Source: Herbidospora sakaeratensis
Lineage (GTDB): Bacteria; Actinomycetota; Actinomycetes; Streptosporangiales; Streptosporangiaceae
Reading direction: 5' to 3'
NCBI RefSeq assembly: GCF_001570525.1
Contig: NZ_BBXC01000009.1
Location: 550,363-614,362 of the forward strand
Length of the DNA: 64,000 nucleotides
Both the position numbers and the translations under genes were made by a program. Below, piece after piece: positions 23,999-31,162 of this stretch. How positions within the stretch are numbered: the first letter of the stretch is position 1; each line of letters starts with the position of its first letter. The notes under the pieces were generated by a model. It ran no database searches. It saw only the letters and a list, made by a program, of their open reading frames with translations, and was not told the origin of the DNA.

Positions 23999-26089
23999 AT
24001 GTCCGCTCTGTCGAACAACTTCGAGGGCGGGCCCAGCAGCGGCACCACGGTCAGCACGGGCAACTCCGGCGGTGCCAGCGGAAACGCCTGGAACACGCTC
24101 GTCATCGACAGCGGAGCCTCGTTCGCCTACAGCAACGCCCAGGCGGCACACGGCACTCTGTCCGCCCTGGTGTCGACGGTCGCCTCAGGCAGCTCCTACG
24201 CGGCGTGGACGTCCGGCATTCCGGGCACGTCGGCGACGCTGTGGGGCCGCGGGTACTTCCGTTTCTCAGCGAATCCGTCGTCGGCGATCATCCTGCTGCG
24301 CATCCTGACCGGCGCGAATGGCGTTGTCGGCAGCATCCGCCTCAACACAGCCGGAACGGTGTCGATCCTGAACTCGATCGGCAACGCCGTCGCGACGTCC
24401 ACGAACACGATTCCGACGGGCGCCTGGTGGCGGGCCGAGCTCATGGTCACCTCCAGCACGACAACCGGCGTGATCACGGCCCGGCTCTACCTGTCGTCAC
24501 CGGACGGGACGACGGCGACCGAGACGCTCTCGGTGTCCAACACCAACATGGGCAGCGCCAACCCGGCTCGTTTGCGGGTTGGGGTCGTGACGAACACGGC
24601 CAGCATCAGTGGGTTCCACATCGACGAGGTAGCGCTCAGCGATGTCGACTGGATAGGCCCTGCCGGTGGCGGCGGGAGCGTCGCTGGCGTGCTCGACGTC
24701 GCTCTGCCCGCAGTCACCATGGAAGCGGCAGGGACGGTCACGGTCGCGGGCGTCGCCGACGTCGCGCTTCCGGCAGTTCAGGTCGCGGCCGCTGGCGACG
24801 TCGAGGAGACAGAGCCCGACGTCGTCGAGGCGGTCCTCGACGCGGTTCTTCCAGCAGTGGTCGTGGACGCTGCTGGAGAGGTCTCCGTCGATGGGGAGCT
24901 GGCGGCTACGCTCCCGGCGGTCACGGTTGAGGCGGCCGGTGCGGTCGCGGTTGAGGCCGTCGTGGACGCGCTGTTGCCCGCCGTGCAGGTCGAGGCCGTC
25001 GGCACCGTTGCCGTCGGCGGTGAACTCGGCGTGGCTCTTCCTGCCGTGCAGGTCGACGTTGTGGCCGCGGTTGAGGTCGACGGTGTTGTCTCGGCCGAGC
25101 TGCCGGCGGTCGTGGTCGAGGTCGTCGGTGAAGTCGAGATTGAAGGCGTCGCGGGCGTTCTGGCCGTAGCCCTGCCGGCCGTGGTCGTTGAGGCGGCCGG
25201 GGCCTTGGGCGTTGCCGGTGACCTCGACGGGGTCCTCCCGGCGGTCGTTGTCGACGCGGCCGGCGCGGTCACTGCGCTGGCCGTGGTTGATGCGGCTCTT
25301 CCCGCAGTGGTGGTCGAGGTCTCTGGGGCTGTTTCGGCCGTCGGGACGATCGACGCCAGCCTGCCTGCGGTGGTGGTGGACGCCGCCAGCAAGGTGGCGG
25401 TCGCAGGTGAGCTGTCCGCCGTTCTTCCTGCTGTTTCGGTCGGGGTGGCTGGCGAGGTCTCCGTCGATGCGGTCGTCGATGCGGCGCTTCCGGTTGTCGT
25501 CGTCGCCGCGGCGGGAGTGGTTGGCGGGGGCGTCGTGGGGGCGCTCGACGTCCAGCTGCCCGCCGTTCAGGTGGTCGCTGCGGGCCAGGTCGTCGTGTCG
25601 GGCGCGGCCGACGTCCTGCTCCCGGCCGTTCAGGTCGGGGTGGCGGGCAGTGTCCAGGGCGAGCCTGTTGAGGGTGCTCTCGACCTGGTGCTGCCCGCCG
25701 TGCAGGTCGCCGCTGCCGGTTCGGTCACGGTGGCCGGTTCGGTGGATGCGCTGCTGCCGGCTGTGCAGGTCGCTGCGGAGGCTGAGGCGATCGTGGCGGG
25801 CGCGCTGGGGGCGTTGCTTCCGGCGGTGGTGGTCGAGGCATCGGGCGGGGTCGCCGTCCGGGGCGAGCTCGACGCCGCCCTCCCTGCGGTCGTGGTGTCC
25901 GTGACCGCGCTGCATGACGTCACCGGTGTGTTGGCCGCCTCGCTCCCGGCTGTGCAGGTGTCGGTGGCCGGGGTGATCGCGGCGTCGGGGATCGGTCAGG
26001 TGGGCCGTCTGCGGTCGGCCGCTGCGGCTGCTGCTGGTCTGGCGTCGGCTGCCGAGCCGCTGGCGAAACTTCGTGGGGGTGTCGAGTGA
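23999..26089 (+). CDS. Lectin-like protein with about 20 tandem LPAV repeats (putative virion fibre)
   Basis: A 696-residue protein. Residues 1-225 look like a concanavalin/LamG-type beta-sandwich (WGRGYFRFSANPSSAIILLRI; GAWWRAELMVTSSTTTGVI; FHIDEVALSDVDW). From residue 233 there are about 20 tandem units of roughly 21 residues with consensus D-x-x-LPAVxVxAAGxVxVxGxL, then a short Ala-rich end. The periodic V/A/G pattern suggests a beta-solenoid or rod. Units are divergent at DNA level, so the repeat is preserved by protein selection. Position between capsid and connector genes suggests a head-attached or tail fibre. It overlaps the next gene by 4 bp. Confidence 0.75.
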   Translation: MSALSNNFEGGPSSGTTVSTGNSGGASGNAWNTLVIDSGASFAYSNAQAAHGTLSALVSTVASGSSYAAWTSGIPGTSATLWGRGYFRFSANPSSAIILLRILTGANGVVGSIRLNTAGTVSILNSIGNAVATSTNTIPTGAWWRAELMVTSSTTTGVITARLYLSSPDGTTATETLSVSNTNMGSANPARLRVGVVTNTASISGFHIDEVALSDVDWIGPAGGGGSVAGVLDVALPAVTMEAAGTVTVAGVADVALPAVQVAAAGDVEETEPDVVEAVLDAVLPAVVVDAAGEVSVDGELAATLPAVTVEAAGAVAVEAVVDALLPAVQVEAVGTVAVGGELGVALPAVQVDVVAAVEVDGVVSAELPAVVVEVVGEVEIEGVAGVLAVALPAVVVEAAGALGVAGDLDGVLPAVVVDAAGAVTALAVVDAALPAVVVEVSGAVSAVGTIDASLPAVVVDAASKVAVAGELSAVLPAVSVGVAGEVSVDAVVDAALPVVVVAAAGVVGGGVVGALDVQLPAVQVVAAGQVVVSGAADVLLPAVQVGVAGSVQGEPVEGALDLVLPAVQVAAAGSVTVAGSVDALLPAVQVAAEAEAIVAGALGALLPAVVVEASGGVAVRGELDAALPAVVVSVTALHDVTGVLAASLPAVQVSVAGVIAASGIGQVGRLRSAAAAAAGLASAAEPLAKLRGGVE
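24695..25996 (+). repeat. About 20 degenerate tandem repeats coding LPAVxVxAAG units
   Basis: The 1.3-kb stretch encodes repeat units of mostly 21 residues (63 bp); a few units carry 2-6 extra residues. LPAV is present in 19 units and LPVV in one. Confidence 0.9.
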
Positions 26090-27144
26090 GCACGACGGGC
26101 TACACGTCGGGAGACCCGACGAAGGTGTCGGCCGACGCTGTCGGCCAGCCGGGCGGCCCGGCCGGCCCGCTCGACGAGGACGGGCTGATCCCGGCCGAGC
26201 AGATCCCCGGCGGCGGTGGCGGGCCGGGCGGCGCGGTGGCCAGCGTCAACGGGCAGTCCGGCGTCGTCGTCCTGGACGCCGGAGACGTCGGGGCCGATGC
26301 GGTCGGTACGGCCGCCAACGAGATCACCGACCACGAGGGCGACGACGACCCACACGAGGATCGCGCCCACGCCAGCGGGCTCGTCAGCGCGCTCGAGGTT
26401 GCCCTGCGGGCCGACCTGCTGGCCAAGACCGGCGGCACGGTGACCGGCCCCATCACCCTGCAGGCGCTGCTCACTCTGGCCCGGCTGACGATGACCAGCC
26501 CGAATGACCTGACCACGCTGATCACCTTGGTCGCCCCGTCCGCTGCGTCGACGGACCCGGACGACTCTGCGAACCTCCTGGAGGTCCTCCAGGATTCACA
26601 GCCGACATGGTGGCTCAACGAGAACGGCAACCCCAGGGCCAGAGCCGCGAAGACGACGGAGGCCGCCGAGAGGCTGTACGGGCTGAGCGGCCAGGCCGCT
26701 GACATCTTCCAGGTCCTGCGGACTCGCGCCGATCCGACGGTGCTCGTTGCTGCGAAGCCGAACGGCAACTTGGAGATCCTCGGGAACCTCGTGGCGGCGA
26801 ACCACGCCAACTCGGCATGGACCCTGCTGACGTCGAACGACCCGGACTACACGGCCGTCGACGGCGACCACGCGGAATGGCAGCCCGCTGTGCGCCTGGT
26901 CGGCGCGGCCGGGGAGACGGTCGAAATGCGCGGCCGATTCACTGTCGCGACCACCGTCCTCAACGACGTCATGACCATCCTGCCCAGCCAGTTCCGGCCA
27001 TCGAAGACGGTCAGGGTGTCATTCGCGAACGGTCAGAGCACCGCTATCCACGGCCTCATCAATCCGTCCGGACAGGTCACGATCGGCCGCGCGACGGCGG
27101 CCACGTTCCTCTCCTTGGACGGGATCAACTTCTCGCGGATCTAG
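26086..27144 (+). CDS. Phage fibre-like protein
   Basis: 352 residues from GTG 26086. N-terminal short linker with GPLDEDGLIPAEQIPGGGGG, then VASVNGQSGVVVLDAGDVGADAVG, a motif common at the start of phage fibre proteins, followed by GGTVTGPITLQ, another fibre motif. The C-terminal part is beta-rich (YTAVDGDHAEWQPAVRLVGAAGETVEMRGRF ... FLSLDGINFSRI). Coupled to the LPAV-repeat gene, it likely forms part of the same appendage. Confidence 0.7.
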   Translation: MSTTGYTSGDPTKVSADAVGQPGGPAGPLDEDGLIPAEQIPGGGGGPGGAVASVNGQSGVVVLDAGDVGADAVGTAANEITDHEGDDDPHEDRAHASGLVSALEVALRADLLAKTGGTVTGPITLQALLTLARLTMTSPNDLTTLITLVAPSAASTDPDDSANLLEVLQDSQPTWWLNENGNPRARAAKTTEAAERLYGLSGQAADIFQVLRTRADPTVLVAAKPNGNLEILGNLVAANHANSAWTLLTSNDPDYTAVDGDHAEWQPAVRLVGAAGETVEMRGRFTVATTVLNDVMTILPSQFRPSKTVRVSFANGQSTAIHGLINPSGQVTIGRATAATFLSLDGINFSRI

Positions 27145-27152
27145 GAGCCCGG

Positions 27153-28250
27153 ATGATCGTCGCCCAGGGCCAGACCGGCACGCTGCTCGCCTCGTGGCTG
27201 GAGTACCCCGGCGGGCCCGCCGTCGACGTCACCGGCATCACCATCACGATCACCCCACTGCCGAGCGGGAGCCCCGTCGTGGGGCCGACGTCGGCCGGGG
27301 TCAGCCACCCGGCGACCGGCATCTACACCTACTCCTGGGCAGTCCCGGCCGACCTCGAGGTGGGCACCTACCTCGCGGTGTGGAACGCCGTCGACGTCGG
27401 CGGCGGCGCCGTACAGGCCAGCGAGATCGTCACAGTCACCGGCGCGGGCGGCCCTGGCGGGTTCCCGCCCAAGCGGCTGACGACGAAGGTGACGACCGCC
27501 TCCGGGTTGGTGGACCCGATCACGATCCAGGTCACCGTCTACCAGCCGGACGGCACCAGCGCGGGCCCGTTCACTGGGGTGCGCGACGCGCAGGGCCTCT
27601 ACTACTACGACTTCGTGCCGAGCATGGCCGGTCGGCACATCGCCCGCTGGGTCACCACCGCGCCGGACGCCGCCGACGAGGAACCCTTCGACGTCCCGCC
27701 CCCGTGGGGCGAGGCCGGGATCATCAGCCTCACCCAGGCCAAGAGCACCCTCAACATCGACCTCGACGACCACCAGGACGATGACGAGATCACGGGCTTC
27801 ATCCAGGCGATGACGGGCCCGATCGAGCGCATCGTCGGCGCCACCGTCCGCCATACCCATCGGGAGAAAGTCGACGGCGGCCACGCCATCGCGCTCAACC
27901 ACACCCCGGTCATGTCCATCGTCTCGATCACCGCGATCCGGACGGGCGTCACCGCGCCGGCCCTCGACGCCCTCGACGTCGACGGGCCGACCGGCATCAT
28001 CGAACGCCTCGACGGCGGCCGCATCTACGGCCCGCTGCGGATCGAGTATGTCGCCGGCCGATCCGTGATCGAGGCCTACATCACCCTGGCCGCGAACCTG
28101 ATCCTGCAGCACATGTGGGAGACCCAGCGCGGGTCCCAGGGCGTGGTGCGTCGCGGCGGTCAGGACGAGATCTGGGACCCGCGGTTCGGGTTCAGCATCC
28201 CTCGCCGGGCCCACGAGCTGCTCGGCGACCAACCTCCTGGAGTGGCCTGA
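27153..28250 (+). CDS. Ig-like domain fused to gp6-type head-tail connector
   Basis: 365 residues from ATG 27153. Residues about 1-185 hold two beta-sandwich, Ig-like units (TGTLLASWLEYPGGPAVDVTG ... TYLAVWNAVDV; TIQVTVYQPDGTSAGPFTGV ... YYYDFVPSMAGRHIARWVTT). Residues about 190-365 match HK97 gp6-like head-tail connectors (IISLTQAKSTLNIDLDDHQDDDEITGFIQAMTG is spread over 190-225; then RIEYVAGR and a helical end). The connector docks under the portal; the added Ig domains might decorate the neck. The fusion is unusual in length for gp6-like proteins. Confidence 0.75.
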   Translation: MIVAQGQTGTLLASWLEYPGGPAVDVTGITITITPLPSGSPVVGPTSAGVSHPATGIYTYSWAVPADLEVGTYLAVWNAVDVGGGAVQASEIVTVTGAGGPGGFPPKRLTTKVTTASGLVDPITIQVTVYQPDGTSAGPFTGVRDAQGLYYYDFVPSMAGRHIARWVTTAPDAADEEPFDVPPPWGEAGIISLTQAKSTLNIDLDDHQDDDEITGFIQAMTGPIERIVGATVRHTHREKVDGGHAIALNHTPVMSIVSITAIRTGVTAPALDALDVDGPTGIIERLDGGRIYGPLRIEYVAGRSVIEAYITLAANLILQHMWETQRGSQGVVRRGGQDEIWDPRFGFSIPRRAHELLGDQPPGVA

Positions 28251-28714
28251 TGGCCGAGGTTTCCCGCGCGCCGGCCATTGTCGACGCGCTCGTCGCGCTC
28301 GCCGAGGGCCTGGCCCTGGACGACTGCGTCGTCTACGACGGCCCGAGCCTGGACAGCGCCACTCGTCAGCGGGTGATCTGCGTCGGCTGGGACGGCGGCG
28401 ACAGCGACAGCGAGTCGCAGGCGATCGAGTCCACGTCGGATTGGGCGGGGATCGGCATCCGGGCCCGGGACGAGCAGCTCGTCATCACCGGCGCGGTCAT
28501 CGCCTGGGAGGGCGCCGGGACGGTCAAGACGGTCCGGGACGAGGCATACGCGATGGCCGGCGCGCTGGAGCTCGCCCTGCGAGCCGATCCGTCGCTGGGC
28601 TTCCCGTCGCCGACGGTGGCGGCGTTTCGCACCGTCGGCCTGTTCCAGGCGCAGGACAAGCAGGGTCCGCTGGCGCGGCTGGTGTGGCAGATCGCCGTGA
28701 GTACTCGCATCTGA
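28250..28714 (+). CDS. Head-tail joining / tail terminator-like protein
   Basis: 154 residues; ATG overlaps the previous stop (TGATG). Pattern ALVALAEGLALDDCVVYDGPSL ... LVITGAVIAWEGAGTVKTVRDEAYAMAGALELALRADPSLG ... LARLVWQIAVSTRI is that of actinophage tail terminator or minor capsid proteins of this locus. Assigned mainly by order: connector, this gene, tail tube. Confidence 0.6.
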   Translation: MAEVSRAPAIVDALVALAEGLALDDCVVYDGPSLDSATRQRVICVGWDGGDSDSESQAIESTSDWAGIGIRARDEQLVITGAVIAWEGAGTVKTVRDEAYAMAGALELALRADPSLGFPSPTVAAFRTVGLFQAQDKQGPLARLVWQIAVSTRI

Positions 28715-28727
28715 GAAGGGGGCCCGC

Positions 28728-28973
28728 GTGGCCAAGTTCAAGAACGTCTCCGGCGTCGACGTCCACGTGGGGCGTGCCGACGGCCGGATCGTGAAGTCCG
28801 GAGAGTTTTTCGAGGTCGCGGGCGAGCGGGTCGAGGTCGAGGGCGTCGACGACGCCGTCGTGATCAAGACTCCAGACGGCGATCTGCGGTCGTGGCCGAC
28901 GGCCACGTGGGAGTACGTGCCCGACGTGGTGCCGACGCCTTCGCGGGCGGCGCGTAACAGCGAGGAGAGCTAA
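28728..28973 (+). CDS. Small phage structural-region protein (81 aa)
   Basis: GTG 28728 after GAAGGGGG. Beta-rich: FKNVSGVDVHVGRADGRIVKSGEFFEVAGERVEVE. A small SH3-like or gpFII-like fold is possible. Located just before the tail tube gene. Function unknown. Confidence 0.5.
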   Translation: MAKFKNVSGVDVHVGRADGRIVKSGEFFEVAGERVEVEGVDDAVVIKTPDGDLRSWPTATWEYVPDVVPTPSRAARNSEES

Positions 28974-28975
28974 CG

Positions 28976-30007
28976 ATGGCGACCGGATCGGGCCTTGACG
29001 CCCAGCTGGGGTTCGCGCAGGAGTCGGTGGTCGGCACCGGCGTCACTGTGACCAAGTTCGCGGAGTTCAACTCGGAATCCCTGTCTCTCGACGTCGGCTA
29101 CCTGGAGCCCGCCGGACTGCGGGTCGGCCGGTACCACAAGCGCGCCTCGCGGGTGAAGCAGTCGCGGCGGAGCGTGTCGGGCGACATCGAGTTCGAGGTC
29201 GCGACGCGCGGCCTCGGCATGCTCTTCAAGCACATGCTCGGGTCGAACGCGACGGCCACGCAGATCGGTTCGACGACGGCGTACCGGCAGATCCACACCC
29301 CGCAGGGCAAGGTAGGCAAGAGCCTGACCATCCAGGTCGGCCGCCCGGAGCCCGGCTCGGGCCTGGTCAAGCCCTTCACGTACCGGGGCTGCAAGATCAC
29401 GTCGTGGGAGCTCAAGCTCACCGACAACGGCATCATGACCCTCAACGTGTCGGTGAACGGCTGGGACGAGACGACGGCCACGGCGCTCGCGGCGGCCAGC
29501 TACACGGCCAACGCCGGGGTCTGGTCGTTCCCGCAGGCGACCTTCAAGATCGGCGGCACCCCGTCAACGTCGAGCGGTCTGCTCAGCGTCGCCGGCGGCA
29601 CGGCCGTGGCGACGGTCGTCAAGGAGATCTCGATCAAGTGCGAGTACCCGATGGCGACGGAGCGATACGGGATCGGCAACGCGGGGATCAAGCGGGAGCC
29701 GCTGGAGAACTCGTGGCCGACGATCACCGGTTCACTGTCGGCCGAGTTCAGCCAGGCAGAGCTGTACGACGTCTACACCGCTGGCGACTACACACCGATC
29801 GAGTTGTCGCTGGTGGGTGACGAGATCGGCGAGTCGGGCGAGAACGACACGTTCTCCGTGATCATGCCCGCCGTGATTCTCAAGAGCGCCGCGCCGACGG
29901 TCTCCGGTCCGGACATCGTCCAGATGACCACCGGCTACGAGGCGTACGACAACGAGGTGGACGCGCCGATCCAGCTGATGACGATCAGCGCCGACACCGC
30001 GCTGTAG
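28976..30007 (+). CDS. Major tail tube protein
   Basis: 343 residues. Pattern GLDAQLGFAQESVVGTGVTVTKFAEFNSESL at the N-terminus, GDIEFEVATRGLGMLFKHMLGS near 66, KPFTYRGCKITSWELKLTDNGIMTLNVSVNGWDE near 128 and the long beta-rich remainder fit the phage tail tube (TTP) family of actinophages. Forms the hexameric tube rings. Length is at the upper end for siphophage tube proteins, so it may carry an added surface domain. Confidence 0.88.
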   Translation: MATGSGLDAQLGFAQESVVGTGVTVTKFAEFNSESLSLDVGYLEPAGLRVGRYHKRASRVKQSRRSVSGDIEFEVATRGLGMLFKHMLGSNATATQIGSTTAYRQIHTPQGKVGKSLTIQVGRPEPGSGLVKPFTYRGCKITSWELKLTDNGIMTLNVSVNGWDETTATALAAASYTANAGVWSFPQATFKIGGTPSTSSGLLSVAGGTAVATVVKEISIKCEYPMATERYGIGNAGIKREPLENSWPTITGSLSAEFSQAELYDVYTAGDYTPIELSLVGDEIGESGENDTFSVIMPAVILKSAAPTVSGPDIVQMTTGYEAYDNEVDAPIQLMTISADTAL

Positions 30008-30009
30008 CC

Positions 30010-30630
30010 ATGCCCGAGGTGCGCGTGGTCGGCGCCGAGAAGCTCGGCGAACTGGCCAAACGCCTCAAGGACGTGGAGCGGGAGCGCAAGCTTCCGCGCA
30101 AGTTGAGCACGGGCATTCGGAACGCGGCCAAGCCGGTCGTCGCCCACGTTCAGCAGGAGATCCGGACCCTGCCCGTGAAGGGCACTCGAGGAGGCGGCGC
30201 ACGGCGGCGGGAGACCTACGCCTACCGCCGGTCGTCCGCCCGGGCGCTCGACCGCGCCGAAGACAAGGACCTCGGTTCGGATGAGCTGAACCAGGTGCTC
30301 GATCGGCATCGCCGCCGTGCCCGGCAACGGTCGGGGCTGCGGGACACGATCGCCCGCAGCATCAAGACCGAGATCAAGACCGGCCCCAAGTCGGCCGCCG
30401 TGCGCATCGTCGTCGACGAGAAGCAGCTCCCGCCCGACCAGCGGAAATTGCCGCGCTACCTGGACAGCACAAAGGGCTGGCGGAAGCCCACCTTCGGACG
30501 TGACCCGTGGACTGTCCAGAAGGGCCGGCCATGGTTCGCCTCCACCATCCGCAAGCACGCCGCCGAGCTGCGGACACAAATCCTGAAGGTGATGGACGAC
30601 ATCGCCGACGAAATCGAGAGAGGACTCTGA
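30010..30630 (+). CDS. HK97 gp10-like neck/tail completion protein
   Basis: 206 residues, very basic. KLGELAKRLKDVERERKLPRKLSTGIRNAAKPVVAHVQQEIRTLP at the N-terminus and the C-terminal helix TIRKHAAELRTQILKVMDDIADEIE follow the gp10 pattern, with a central beta region (AAVRIVVDEKQLPPDQRKLPRYLD). This gene lies after the tail tube here rather than before it. Confidence 0.6.
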   Translation: MPEVRVVGAEKLGELAKRLKDVERERKLPRKLSTGIRNAAKPVVAHVQQEIRTLPVKGTRGGGARRRETYAYRRSSARALDRAEDKDLGSDELNQVLDRHRRRARQRSGLRDTIARSIKTEIKTGPKSAAVRIVVDEKQLPPDQRKLPRYLDSTKGWRKPTFGRDPWTVQKGRPWFASTIRKHAAELRTQILKVMDDIADEIERGL

Positions 30631-30963
30631 ATGGCGCGCATCACCATCGGCGACCAAGTCGCCGAGGTCAACCTCGGACGCCTGCCGCTCCACCAGGGCA
30701 TCGCCCTGCAGAAGGCGACCAAGATGCGGTCCAACGAGTTGGGCACCGCGATGCAGCAGGGTGACCTGGAAGCCGTCGCCGCGCTCGCCTGGCTGGTCCT
30801 CAAGTTCTACATGGGCCATGACGACCTCACGTTCGACGACGTGGTCGAGGGCCGGTTCGTCATCAACATGGACGCCATCAAGGTCGAGGACGCGGAGGCG
30901 GCCGAGGAGGACAAGGTGGAGTCGTCCCCTACGCCCGCCGCCGTCGAGGCGGCCCCGATTTAG
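30631..30963 (+). CDS. Tail assembly chaperone (gpG-like)
   Basis: 110 residues; conserved position between tail tube and tape measure. Pattern LPLHQGIALQKATKMRSNELGTAMQQGDLEAVAALAWLVLKFYMG is typical for gpG-like chaperones, which bind the tape measure during tail assembly. The acidic C-terminus (EDAEAAEEDKVESS) precedes the shift region. A second overlapping frame continues after the stop (next entry). Confidence 0.8.
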   Translation: MARITIGDQVAEVNLGRLPLHQGIALQKATKMRSNELGTAMQQGDLEAVAALAWLVLKFYMGHDDLTFDDVVEGRFVINMDAIKVEDAEAAEEDKVESSPTPAAVEAAPI

Positions 30964-31109
30964 AACGGCGCGTACTCGAATACCTCGCGCTGCTGGCGCA
31001 CTACTGCCATCTCAGGCCGCGTGATGTGTACGAGCTCGATGAGCTCGAATTCGAGTTGATGGTCGCCTTCGTCGACGCCCAGCTCGAAGCCGCGAAGAAG
31101 CAGTCCTGA
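30927..31109 (+). CDS. Tail assembly chaperone extension (gpGT-like, -1 frameshift)
   Basis: The -1 frame is open through the end of the gpG-like gene and continues 146 bp past its stop: PYARRRRGGPD then LERRVLEYLALLAHYCHLRP and a helical, acidic/basic end finishing AAKKQS. Known: siphophages make a minor GT fusion by -1 (sometimes +1) frameshift here. A C4 run at 30926-30929 within zero-frame codons TCC CCT is a possible slip site, but it is not a classical XXXYYYZ heptamer, so the exact shift point is uncertain (30880-30960). Confidence 0.7.
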   Translation, partial: PYARRRRGGPDLERRVLEYLALLAHYCHLRPRDVYELDELEFELMVAFVDAQLEAAKKQS

Positions 31110-31162
31110 ACACCTGACCGCGCGCACCGCGCAGACCAACACCACACCCGGGGGAGGTCTGC

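Noticed and set aside
24497-25915. Minus-strand frames over the LPAV-repeat gene
   Set aside because: Their own repeats are reflections of the plus-strand repeat; no ribosome site or domain.
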